NCBI GenBank assembly: GCA_002794775.1
Contig: NBAY01000131.1
Coordinates: 1-64,000 of the forward strand
DNA length: 64,000 bases
Source: Porodaedalea pini
Lineage: Eukaryota > Basidiomycota > Agaricomycetes > Hymenochaetales > Hymenochaetaceae
Direction: 5' to 3'
Part shown: piece after piece, positions 20,463 through 31,549 of the stretch
Layout of the letters: each line of letters starts with the position of its first letter
Position numbering within the stretch: position 1 is the stretch's first letter
Program-made: the position numbers and the translations under genes
Notes under the pieces: generated by a model
What the model was told of the DNA's origin: nothing
What the model saw: only the letters and a program-made list of their open reading frames with translations
Databases searched by the model: none

Positions 20463-23400
20463 TTGATAGTCAATGAATCGGTACAATATCGACGAGACGA
20501 ACCAGAGACGCAACCATGCTATACCACGAATACCCTGGAATCAGACACAGTACATATTTCTTTTGACAGGCAGTCTATTGAAATCACCATCACAGAAAAG
20601 GGAGGTGTAAAATCAAAACAAAATATGAAAAACAACAAAACCCGAACGAACGGCAGAACAGGACTATTCTCCATTAATCACCCATACGATAATGAATCTC
20701 TAATTCCTCGAACAAATCAGACCCGCCAAACGACTCAGCCATTCTACAAGTACAAAAAGGTTGCCGATCGTATAAAGCTGGTTCCAACCACACTCCCCGA
20801 AGAATATCGAATCACCAGGACACAACACCCCGATCCTCTGAAGGACCTTCCGGAACTGCCGACCCACCCTCCACCATTCTCACCTGGGAAACGACTCACC
20901 CAGGAACGATACGACGAAATAGACATAGATCCGGCCAGATTCCTACTCCCTGAAGAAAAGGATCTCGCGTGGTGGGTTATTCGGACACAGGAAATGGCAT
21001 TCGCATGGGACGAAACAGAAAAGGGTGCACTTGACTATGACTACTTCACTCCAGTTCTTATCCCAACAATCGAGCATATTCCATGGGTACTGAAGAATAT
21101 TCCCATCCCACCGGGAATATTCGACAGGGTTGTTGCAATTATCAAAGACAAAATCATGTCCAGCGTATACGAACCATCAAACTCATCGTACCGATCCAGG
21201 TGGTTCTGCGTAGTAAAGAAGGACGGAAAGTCGCTGAGGATAGTCCACAATCTTCAACCTCTAAACGCAGTCACGATATGAGATCCATTGGTACCATATC
21301 CAACAGAACACATCGCCGAGTCTTTTGGTGGCCGATCCTGCTATACAACCCTGGACTTATTCGTAGCATTCGACCAAAGAAAACTCGCAATATGAAGTAG
21401 GGACATAATGACATTCCAGACGCCACCAGGAGCATTCCGACTCACATCGATTCCCATGGGGTATACAAACTCCCAGCAAATCATGCACACCGATGTCACA
21501 TTCATCTTGAAGGACGAAATCCCAGACGTGGTGTTCCCATACATTGATGATATACCCATAAAAGGGCTGGCCATGCGATACGAGTTACAGGACGGATCAT
21601 ACGAGACCATCCCAGAAAATTTGGGAATCCGCCAATTCATATGGGAACACCTAAACGACGTCAACCGAGTACTCCAAAGATTCAAAGTAGTTGGAGCGAC
21701 TCTGTCCGGGAAGAAGTTGGTACTTGCTGCACCTGAAGCCGTGATAGTCGGCCACACCTGCAACTACTCAGGACGAGTCCCAGATGAAGCACAAATCCAA
21801 AAAGTCATAGACTGGCCTCCTTGTGAAGACATTACCGATGTTCGATCATTCCTCAGAACTGCAGGAGTCCTCAGGCACTTTATCAACGACTTTGCTCAAC
21901 TGGCATATGACCTGAACCGACTCACCAGAAAAGACGTCCCCTTCTCATTCGGAAAACTCAAACAGTGATCGATGGACCAACTCAAGAAGGCAGTCGCCGA
22001 GTCTGGAGCCATCAGACCAATCGACTACAAATGCGGGAGACCAGTCCACCTCTGTGTAGATTCGTTGATTCGAGGATACGGAGCAATTCTCTTACAGATC
22101 GGAGAAAATGGAGAATGATTCCCAGCCCGTTTTATGTCTGCAACATGGAATGAAAGAGAGCAGAACTACTCACAGCCAAAAGTAGAACTGTTCGGCCTCA
22201 TGAGGGCCCTCCACAACGCACGAATCTATCTAATAGGACTGGACCACTTCTACATTGAAGTTGACGCCAAGTACATTAAAGGCATGATCAACAACCCAGA
22301 TATCCAGCCAAACGTGACGATCAACCGGTGGATCACTGGAATCTTATTGTTCCACTTCACAATTATCCATGTACCAGGCACTCGGCATACAGGCCCAGAC
22401 GGACTCAGTCGATGAAAGCGAACAGACACTGACCCTCCAGACAACGAAAACTATGAGGAATGGATCGACGACCAGTATGCTTTCATATTCATAGCATACA
22501 CTGGAGACATTCCTCCCGCTACTGACCCTCCCACCATTCCCCAGACAGCTGCAGCAGAATCGGCCGATCAAGAGTTGATAAAAATCAAGGAGTTTCTCAG
22601 CGACCCAAAGAAACCAGAAGACATGACAGACAACGAATTTTGACACTTTGTAACAAAGGCAACTTGATTTTTCGTCGCAGATGGACAACTCTGGAGGAAA
22701 CGGTACTCGGGACCACACCAACTCATACTCGCATGAGATCACCGATTCTCAGTCATGCAGTCAGCACACGACGACCTGGGACACAAAGGATTCTTTTCAG
22801 TACAACTACGAATCCACGATCAATTTTGGTGGCCCATGATGAGTTCCAACATATATTGGTTCCTGAAGACGTGTCACTTGTGCCAGACTCGGCAATTCAC
22901 TCATGTACGAATCCCACCAAACGTTCCAACACCAGCACCACTATTCGCCAGGGTACACATAGATGTGATGCTCATGCCCAAATCAGGGGGATTCAGGTAT
23001 ATCGTCCAGGCAAGAGACTTGCTCACAGGCTACCCGGAATTCCAACTCTTACACGCTGATAACTTGAGATCGATCGCAAACTTCATTTTCCAGGACATCA
23101 TATGCCGATGGGGCTACGTCCACGAGATCATATCAGACAACGGTCCATCATTCAATGGTGAAGTAATCAGGATGTTGGCAAGATACGGAGTCCACAATAT
23201 CCGAATCTCCCCCTACAACTCGAGAGCAAACGGAATCGTAGAGTGACGCCACAGGGACCTTTGGGAAACACTGATGAAACTTGCCGGGAACGACGAAGCT
23301 CGATGGTCACAACACACATACCATGCCATATGGGCTGAGAGGATTACGATTCAGAAAGCAACGGGATATTCACCATACTACATGGTCCATGGAGTCCAGC

Positions 23401-23978
23401 CGATCCTTTCATTCGACTTGGCTGAACAAACGTACATGTCACCAGTATACACATTGAAAGTATCCCAGTCAGAACTACTCGCAGCACGAGCAAGGGCACT
23501 CCAGCATCGACCAGAAGACTTGAAACGAGTACACTCGGCAGTCATGCGCACTCGCTTCAAATCAATCCAGCAATTCGAAAAACACTACCAAAACACGATC
23601 CGAGACTACGACTTTGGCCCTGGAGCCCTGGTTCTGGTTCGAAACTCATGAATCGACACGGAACTAAGCCAAAAAGCCAAACCCAAATACCTTGGACCGA
23701 TGGTAGTTATTCGCTGAACAACTGGAGGATTGTACATTCTCGCAGAACTCACAGGCACAGTCTTGGCACTACGATACGCAGCCTTCAGAGTTATCCTGTA
23801 CCACCCACGAGCAAACATATTGACCCCAGTCACCCAGATAGTGGAGCAAACCGACTCAGAACTCAACGATCTCGCCAACAAACATTCAAAAATCGAAGGG
23901 GAGGAGCTCGGTGCCAAGGATCGGCCACAACCAACAGAAATCCTCAACACCGACTCTGGAACCGAATCCGAATCATGA
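20463..23978 (+). pseudogene. Element D RT-RNase H-integrase, eleven in-frame TGA codons
   Basis: A single frame of 1,172 codons with no frameshift and no TAA or TAG, but with TGA at 21279, 21393, 21966, 22116, 22413, 22641, 22665, 22734, 23244, 23649 and 23715; it ends at TGA 23976. RT is recognised by FCVVKKDGKSLRIVHNLQPL, GAFRLTSIPMGYTNS and YIDDIPIKG; RNase H by SATWNEREQNYSQPKVELFG; integrase by a zinc region (CHLCQTRQF) and the DDE core (IDVMLMPKSGG, IISDNGPSFNG, NGIVE). Most TGA sites stand where Arg is expected from context. Clearly a Ty3/gypsy pol, clearly dead as written. Confidence 0.88.
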
Positions 23979-24194
23979 TACCCCTTATTCTTTTTGATAT
24001 TCGTTCTCATTCCATTTCTTTTCACACAATAAACCCCTACTCTCAAACTTCGAAATGGCGAAATACACGAAAAACAATACCCTACCGAGCCTGGAAGGAA
24101 AAGCCGAATCTTGTACTTCCGTCGTAAAGCACAGTTAACGCGGTACCAACATAGACTAAATTCCCTTAAATAAATAACAAACACCAAAACTACC

Positions 24195-26325
24195 CTATTT
24201 TCTACCCTTCCCTTTTCCCTTCTTCTTCTTTTCCTTTTCTTCCTTCTCCTCCTGTTCCTGAACAGTCCGATAGTTAATGAAAGATTCCTTGTCAAGGAAT
24301 GGCATAGGCGGCATCCAGTCCTCAACCTCCTCGTATTCGCCGAGACGACACGTAAGCTCATTGACACGAGCCTCATACGCCTCAAGACGATGACAAATGG
24401 CAGCCTGGCACTTGCGAATCGACACGCAAGACTCGGTGACATTCCTAGCCAATGCCCCGACCAGGACATCGACAGAAGCCACGTCAGAGTAGTCGGGCAC
24501 GTCCCCAAACTGCCAGACTGCGCCACCGATACTGATCGGGTCTGCCATGGAAAGCACAAGAGGAGCGAGCTGGGTACCACCACACTGCCCACGGAACCTC
24601 TCGAAGACACAGCGCACCTTATTCCACGAACAGCGGGTGCACCGCCGACTCTTGGGGACACCATCGCATGACGTGCCCGTGACAATGCAAGTGTCGCAAG
24701 TGAGGGCAAACTGAACAGTCCGCCCTAGGTGTACCCCACCTCTGAGCAAATCTGGGTCTGGGCCATCAGAAATGGCCTCTTCAGGATTCGCATCTCTCGC
24801 AGAGGACGCACCTGCAGCATGCAGAACCTTGGATGGACCAGGATGAGAAGGTCCTTCATCGCCGCTGGATTCAACCACAACCGGCTTTTGCTTCGTCCCA
24901 GGCTTCATAGGAGGGATGTTAGCTGCCACCACCTCAGAACGCGTGCGCAAACCACCAACCTACACGGGAACAGTCAACCATGAAGATCAGGATTGGTACA
25001 GAAAGGAATGTTCACCTTCGTCACCTCACATGGTATCTTCGTGGATGAGGTGCTTCCGCTGACTGTCGAAGGATCAGTTTTTACAGTTCCAGCCGGCGCA
25101 GCCAGGAAAGGAGAGGCAGAAGTCCTATGAGGGGGCGTGGCAGGCCCACCAGTACCTCGATGAGACACGGCACTCGCATCCGAACCAGCTTGAGGCAACA
25201 ACGTGGGAGAAATGACCACCCCGCTTTCTGCTCCCGAACGTGCAAGGACAGGACGAGGGTGAGGCTGACGTGTACGCGATCCACAACAGGGCAGAGACGG
25301 AATCGACTGAGTGGGAGCAGAAGGGATCGCAGACGAAACCGGCAGAGGAGGACTGACCATACATTGGAGTCGGCCCTGGAGCTCCTCATCGGTCACTGTA
25401 GGATACAGCGCACGCAATGACTCACGCACGCCCCTCAGCTTTGCCGTGCGCTCCTTCTTTTCCCGAGCCTGTTTGGCCACCAGGAGATCTGTACGCTCAA
25501 GCCAGAATCACGCCTCCTCCACAGCCTGTTTGGCACGCTCAGCGTCCTCACAAGCCCAATGCTCTACCCTCTCCTGGGCCTCAGCAGCAGCACATGCATG
25601 CTCGGCAGCAACGAGCTCGCGTTTGCGCTTACACTCAGCCACCTTCTCCTCCTCCTCAGCAATAAGGGACCGGAGATGCTTGGGCAGCATCTCCTCGGTC
25701 GCATTCTCCACCGCCTCCTCAGCCTCAGTCCAGAACACATCCAAAAGGATGTCCATCGTGGTAAAAGAAATATGGGTGGCTTTGGCGCACTCGGAAACAC
25801 CATCCCACGCGGTAGAAAGGGAGCACTAGAAAAGGTGTATCAGAAGCAAAAACAAGAAAACAAAAAAACAAGTGGTGCACCCAAGTAGCCCACACATACG
25901 CCATCGCCTCCTCGCGAGCCTCTTCACTCGACTTCTCGAGATCGTCGAGAGCCAAGTTGAAGTCTTCCATACGTGACGAGAAAGGATCATGCTGGGCGAG
26001 ACTCGGCAGGACAGACTCGGCAGGGGGAACTCCAACTTCCCCGGTGGGTTCCCCCTCTCTGCCCACTTCTCTGCCCAACGAGGATGACGGTAGCTGCAAT
26101 GGACGTGGGAGATCCGCGCCGACGAGCGCGCCTCCCATGTCTCAGTTGCCGTCGTCAGTTTCCTGCGAAAAACCAGGGGCCGCTGGCGTGTGATTGCCAG
26201 CCCCCAACTTCTCCTGTGGCGGTGTCAAAGAACCCCCCCCCCCATCCTTGGGAGACACGGGGGTGCACGGGACAGTATCGGGAGTTGTAGCGTTGTCCAT
26301 CGAATGGGTAAGGTGAGACGGAGGA
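24195..26325 (-). pseudogene. Antisense gene in element D with Zn(II)2Cys6-spaced cysteine cluster
   Basis: Proposed three-exon gene: 26325-25896, 25825-25016, 24959-24195, with introns of 70 and 56 nt. The middle part is a Glu/Ala/Lys-rich likely coiled coil (from MDILLDVFWTEAEEAVEN on). The last exon encodes Cys residues spaced C-x2-C-x6-C-x8-C-x2-C-x6-C (24698-24609), which fits the fungal binuclear zinc cluster spacing; the protein ends in a Lys-rich tail. Damage: an 11-G run at 26233-26243 puts the start in the wrong frame by one base, and TGA occurs at 26142-26144 and 25506-25508. It converges with pol, 216 bp apart. A DNA-binding or regulatory role is only an inference from spacing; another zinc fold is possible. 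Conceptual joins were not verified. Confidence 0.55.
24609..24698 (-). other. Cysteine cluster of the antisense gene
   Basis: Encodes CDTCIVTGTSC followed after eight residues by CTRCSWNKVRC. Six cysteines with the classical Zn2Cys6 intervals, followed by basic and aromatic residues. Confidence 0.65.
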
Positions 26326-27068
26326 CATGGTAGTAAAAAGTAGAGGGGGACACGTTTCGAAAACTACGATGATCTTTACCAACAGGAATCACGCCCCCAC
26401 GTTACCGGACCGGAACAAGCGCCGTGATCGCACTCAAGAAGCACAACGTGGAACCCAGTCATTTCAAGATCACCAAAGCGCCCGAAACGGTTCCCAACGA
26501 TCACACACCTCAAAAGCCAATCACACGCAGATCCAGACCACACCAAATACAGCACGAACCCACTGATCACTCACAACAAACCCAGGCACACACCGAACAC
26601 CAGCAGCTACCTGCAAGCCCGCTCCTACCAAAAAGGGACCCCGAGGCACGCAACACACAAATACTCAACAGAAAACGAACACCAAAGAAAATAACTACGC
26701 CGAACCAGGACCACCAAACAAAAATCACAACCGGCAATACAGAGACACGGACCAGTACCAAACACACGAAATACGAAACAGTGGACTAAAAAGACATGCA
26801 AATCTGCCGATCGACCGGCTGCCGACCATGAGAAAATGACACCATCGCTGTCATGAATCACCCACCGAAGGACCAACTAAAGCATGCGAATGAATCACCC
26901 AAAACATGCAATGAATGCGAACTCCGCCAACTGACGGCATGACCAATACAGAGAGGTCCACCCAATACAGACACACAAACAACTCAGGCAACGCAACTGT
27001 CCTTAAAAAGACACAACATTACTGAAAGCGACAAAAAGAAAAAGAAACAACATCCGACCCTGCCCACA
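26326..27068. other. Divergent spacer between two accessory genes of element D
   Basis: About 740 nt of A/C-rich sequence between the start of the antisense cysteine-cluster gene and the start of the sense ORF at 27069. No coding region is evident; it could hold a bidirectional promoter, but no clear motif was recognised. Confidence 0.5.
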
Positions 27069-27946
27069 ATGGAAAGTACAGACATTACCCCTCCCCACAC
27101 GATTGTCCTCAAGGGCATGGCACGCTGCATGCCCAACCCAACACCCGGCAACCTTGCACTGGCCAACCCTCGCCCGACGGGGTCTTGCAGATAGTCGTGT
27201 TCGACCCGGCAACGACCTCATTCGCCAAGTTCGCAGCAGAACTACTGTTCGCATTTGATAAGCTCACGCCCACAGACCCGACTCTGATATACGTGGCCTA
27301 CACATTCTGCACACCCGAAATACAAGAGCGACTCTTGCAGTCACCTGCACTTGCTGGAGGTTCGTGGTCTCAATTCTGCACTGCAGTCGCCATAGCCAGC
27401 CCTGATTGTGAGGGGCTCACACAACTCGTGTACGAAGAAGTATACCACATGGTGTTCAGACAGATTGTGAGCAGGAAGGCGACCTCCTATGAATCAGCCC
27501 TGACCCTATCTCGGTTCAACGCTGCAGCAACGGTGTCCTACATCCAACTGGCATACCTCAGCCAACTGTACGAAGCCCGGGAATCGCTGATTTCTGCAGA
27601 AGCTGAGCAGGCCGACTTCGCAGCAATGCTCGAAGACGCCAAGCAGGAGTGTACAGCATGCGAAGCACAACAGTCGGCCCTTCAGGAAACAGCAATCTCG
27701 ATGACCCACCTCGCCAAAACCGCTCAGGAACAAGCCATCAAAGCCCACAAACTACTCTCACAGTTAGTCGGTCAACTCAACAAGCACCACTTTGTACCGA
27801 TCAACCTGGGCGAGCACATGAACTTGATCACGTTGTGGAACGACTTCAATGCGACATTCGCAGCTGAGTATGGAAGGATCGCACAGGAAGGATCAGCTAT
27901 GACGGATGGGGAGGCTAAAGCTGAACACCCGGTGCATTTCTCTTGA
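27069..27946 (+). pseudogene. Element D accessory ORF 1, unrecognised, frameshifted
   Basis: The ATG at 27069 opens a frame (MESTDITPPHTIVLKGMARC) that switches by one base near a G4 run at 27178-27181 to the long frame 27185-27946. The continuity of the protein across the switch (PRPTG to VLQIVVFDP) suggests one lost G. The body is Ala/Leu-rich; the C-terminal half (from ESLISAEAEQADF) looks helical and coiled-coil-like, with a cluster of Cys (ECTACEAQQ). I do not recognise the family. It has the same orientation as pol and no similarity by eye to gag, pol or env-like proteins. Confidence 0.5.
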
Positions 27947-28243
27947 AACCCCCCCTGACTCAAACGCCTCATGTTACATTAGGCAAAATAGAGTACCCCT
28001 CCATTCCTTTAATAACAAAGAACCCCATTTTTGTTTGACAACAGACACTGATCCTCTCTATTTTACTTTCTCTCCGCCCCCAAATTTTTTTTTTCTCTTA
28101 CACCGAACATTGCACTAATTAATAACTCCGAGTCTCTATAGAATACCCCCTCCTTTTTGTTCATTTAGAATCACCCGCCCTACAATATCCCCCTCTCGAA
28201 TAATTCAACTTTGTTCTTCTTCACTTCTACCCCCTCACCGACC

Positions 28244-28795
28244 ATGCGTTCAGACCGAACCAGCGCCGAGTCTTTCTATGACAACCAAATCCTATGCCCG
28301 GATGACATACGCGGGGTTCACAACTGGTCGATATCATTCACTCTCGCTGTCACACGCCATCACTCGCATCAGGCCACCCTCGAGGACGTCCTACGCCACT
28401 CCGGATCTCACCAGCGCTTCTGGCACTCAATCGCCGAGCCTGGCATGAAGGTGCATGAGTTCTTCCTGTGCCTGTACATGGTGATCGATGTCCAGTTCTG
28501 ACCCTGACTGACCTTGATCAACAACCACACAAAATATGTCATTAATCAAGGCCTGGAGCTGCCAGTGAATCAGTGTCTACATTCGGCAGTGACACACGAC
28601 CTGATCCGGATCACAATTATCCCATGGCACCTGGACCTCCAGACGAGCATACACCACCCAGCCCCATCAGTCCAACTCAAGAACCTCCGTGACACGGTCA
28701 CGCAGCAAATAGCGCACATCATGAAACTCCAGGGTGTGATTTCGGCATTGATCGGTGAACCATCAACCTCTTCTTCTTCTTCTTCACACCATTAA
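28244..28795 (+). pseudogene. Element D accessory ORF 2, unrecognised, two in-frame TGA
   Basis: ATG at 28244; one frame to 28795 interrupted only by TGA at 28499-28501 and 28505-28507, consistent with two CGA codons lost. It reads as a small soluble protein of about 183 residues with a His-rich part and a Ser-rich end (SSSSSSHH). No domain recognised. Position after ORF 1, in the pol direction, suggests it belongs to element D. Confidence 0.5.
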
Positions 28796-28901
28796 AAAAC
28801 CACAGAATGCACCGAACCTCGCCCATTACACATTCTTTAATTTCCAAGTCAACCACTTCTCATGTACACCGCAAACACTTTTTTTCTGGCCCCCTGGGAG
28901 A

Positions 28902-29667
28902 TGTAGCGATTAACCATCACCTACGCGCCAGCCGAGTCTTTCTCCCCTCACTTACACTACTCCTTTGAATCCCTTTACCGGCCGCCAAACTTTACCATTT
29001 ATTCATTCATAATCAGCGGCCGACTCTTCATTATAATTCTTGGTATGGACACGATCAGACGGAGGGATGTCGCACGAACTCGATCAGCACATGGACAACC
29101 GACTCTCGTGGGGACAGGTGGAAGGAATTAGGCGAGTAGGACAAGGACGTGGGATACAGGTGTGCAGTGGTGGGAGATGAAAGAGCAGGTTGGGGACTCC
29201 AACATCACTCCACGACGATCGGCTGCGTGATGTGCGCAGACCGATCGCCGACTCACTTTCACATCCATTCACACAGACTCGGCCGAGTCTTGCACCGCTT
29301 TCTCTGCTTCAGTTTAGTATAAGTTTGCAGTAGTTTGTACAGACAGAGATAGGGAGATAGGGAGATACGAGACAAGTACAGAGACAGACAGTCCCCTCTC
29401 CACCTCTAGACCGCAATCTACTACATGCATTACTATGCACTACTCGCCTGACTCTCATTCTGAAAACAGTATACACTGACTCTGTCACCAACTCTCAGAA
29501 CTCCATCACCCAATCACCGAACACCCTCGGCCACTGCCACAAGTGCCGATTCTACCCGCCTGAGTCTTGGTCCAACCGGAATCCTGCAGGTATCCGTATC
29601 GCCGAGTCTTCATATCTCGAACCTCGCTCTACTTAGGTTGTCCCTCTCGGTATACCGAGTCACCACA
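28902..29667 (+). repeat. Possible 3' LTR of element D
   Basis: Starts TGTAGCG after a purine-rich CTGGGAGA and ends CACCACA, giving TG...CA ends; no coding sequence; several copies of GCCGAGTCTT. The 5' LTR is not in the window, so the identification rests on position and termini only. Confidence 0.3.
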
Positions 29668-30585
29668 GTTCCCCTTGGGTCGATCATGAGCTGTAGCCTG
29701 AATTGCCCTTTGGATTAGAAGAGTCTGCACCCCTACAACACAAGCCCTGTGGGCATCTCAGCTGTGTCCTTCACTGACAAGAATGGAATTCACAACTGAA
29801 GAGCTGAATGGAAGTGAAATCGGAATCTACTCTGGAAAGTCAATTAACACATACTGTGGGCATTAGTGGACTAAGGACTCAAGTAATAAACATCCAGTCT
29901 TTCAGAAAATCTGAGACTGGGTGGTCTAAACGGTAAATTCTGCCGTTTATTCACATGAACTCTTAGAAAACGTAAATCGAGCTGCTCCACGGCAAGGCCT
30001 AGCTTGATCGTGAAGAGTTGGCTGCAGATGTCATGAGGAAGGCTTTTAATAGTGGCAACGTTTCTGACGTGGAACCTGACCCGTTTGTCGTATCAATCTT
30101 ATCGTGCGCTAGGTACTGAATGTGATCGACGCCGGGAATTGGGATCTTCGACTTGATTCTTGATCCACGTGATTTTCCGGCCATGCAACCAGGACATTGC
30201 AAGAGCATAGCAAATATTATGCAATGCTCGGTATGGAACCCTATGAGTCTCACGATCATTTCAAAGCACTGAAACCTAGTCTCCAACTCAGAACACATAT
30301 ATAGCCAGAAATGGTTTAGGTCATTGCCACGCCTGACCTTCGTGCAAACGCGTTCCTAAATGGAAACTGAATATGTATAAATGCACACAAAGTATCCTTT
30401 GCCATTGCACCTTTGCTCGCACGTCTAAGCAGGTCGTCAGCCAATTAGATGGCCTAAAGCCTACGTTATTCTTGATATTAATGATGCTTTGATGTAGCCA
30501 TCGATGCACGCAAACTTGAGAACAGAATAAAAGCCGGCTATATGAACCTCAGCGCATACCAACAAGCACACGTAGAACCACAAGC
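29668..30585. other. Intergenic, no gene seen
   Basis: About 900 bp between the transposon cluster and the first host gene. A 99-codon minus-strand open frame (29999-30298) has no recognisable domain and no neighbours that suggest it is used. Confidence 0.6.
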
Positions 30586-31301
30586 ATGGCAAATGAGAGG
30601 GAAAGAACTCCGTACCCAAAGTTTTCAAAGGCGTATTCAAGGGAAGAAATACGACCTCCGAAGTTGAATAGCAGCAGCACGGCCTCATCGAACGTAAACA
30701 AAGAAGAGACAAGTAAGACCTTTCATTTTTTACTATTAATGAAATTTCCTTAACAAAAGATTTGTCAGTCGAACAACCTTTCACGAAAAATCCTGCTAAG
30801 GGCAGCGCAAGGGTTTATAGTGCCCGTTTAGACAAGGGAAAGAATTTTAAACTCAAGAGTTATTACGAGACCGCAGGCGTTACGGTTCTTGTTTCTGAGG
30901 AGCACCGAGAGCAGCGTAGGGAGCTGTATGGGGAAAACAAGAAAGATTTTACAGAAGATGAACTCAGGAAGCACAAAATCATCACATACACCGCAGGGCG
31001 AGGTAATATGCTGGTCTATATAGATAAGAAATCAAAAGAGAAGCGTCCGGTAATCCCGCCGAAAGACCCGAATGTAGACCCGGAAGACGACCAGTCGAAA
31101 ATGTGGAGAGTCAGCGTGGTGAGTTACTAGTCAGCTTTGCTTGTGTGTATCTCCGACGAGATACTGACCTGATGTCAGTCGTTCAACAAGGACGTTTACG
31201 ATGTTGCAGAATTACTTTATAACGACATCCGACTTCTCTTGAACAAGGCCGAGGACTGTGTCAAGGACACAGATTACGTTAGCTTGGATAAGTTTAAGTG
31301 A
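30586..31301 (+). CDS. Hypothetical protein, three exons, 199 aa
   Basis: Exons 30586-30712, 30769-31118 and 31179-31301; introns of 56 and 60 nt with GTAAGA/CAG and GTGAGT/CAG ends. The total is 600 nt with consistent phases. The protein is strongly charged and Lys/Glu-rich, with a compact middle (GRGNMLVYIDKKSKEKRP) and a helical C-terminus (DVAELLYNDIRLLLNKAED). No signal peptide, membrane segment or known domain recognised. The clean exon structure makes a real gene likely. It is the first host gene right of the transposon nest. Confidence 0.72.
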
Positions 31302-31549
31302 CTTGAACTGTGCTAGTAGTATGTAATTTAAGGAAAACGTATGGCACGACCTCTCCTCTGAATCTCATGATGACCGTCAACATCGATGCCCTGCCGATAA
31401 TCGATATTCTAGACTGGAGTGCACACAGCATATGTTGAGCTTAACAGTCAGTTGACTGAGAATTTCAAGTCCGAGTCGTGACTTACTCATACACGAAAGT
31501 GTCCGCGTCGAATAGCATACATAAGTAACACGCCGTAGCAGCACACGCC

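Larger units (their letters stand above)
16866..29667 (+). mobile_element. Element D: large decayed Ty3/gypsy-like element with accessory genes
   Basis: Plus-strand element truncated on the left by the insertion of C. Order: gag (16866-18594), spacer, protease (19435-20462), RT-RNase H-integrase (20463-23978), antisense cysteine-cluster gene (24195-26325), two further sense ORFs (27069-27946, 28244-28795) and a possible 3' LTR (28902-29667). Every part carries in-frame TGA codons or single-base frameshifts of the same kind, which suggests a shared history. No chromodomain follows the integrase. Both the right boundary and the membership of the accessory genes are inferred. Confidence 0.72.

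Noticed and set aside
20463..23978. Reading the many TGA codons of element D as recoded amino acids
   Set aside because: Host genes in the same window end in TGA (ING, FIP1, NR2C2AP-like), gag of D also has a TAA, and the nested relatives use CGA or other sense codons. CpG decay explains the pattern more simply.
27506..27748. Cys-rich minus-strand ORF opposite accessory ORF 1
   Set aside because: Antisense shadow; the plus-strand frame is longer, and its amino-acid use is more protein-like.
29999..30298. 99-codon minus-strand ORF right of the transposon nest
   Set aside because: No recognisable domain, no splice continuation and no supporting neighbour.
30762..31130. Single-exon version of the gene at 30586
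   Set aside because: It starts at a TTG inside an intron and ends in the next intron; the three-exon model keeps phase and adds plausible ends.
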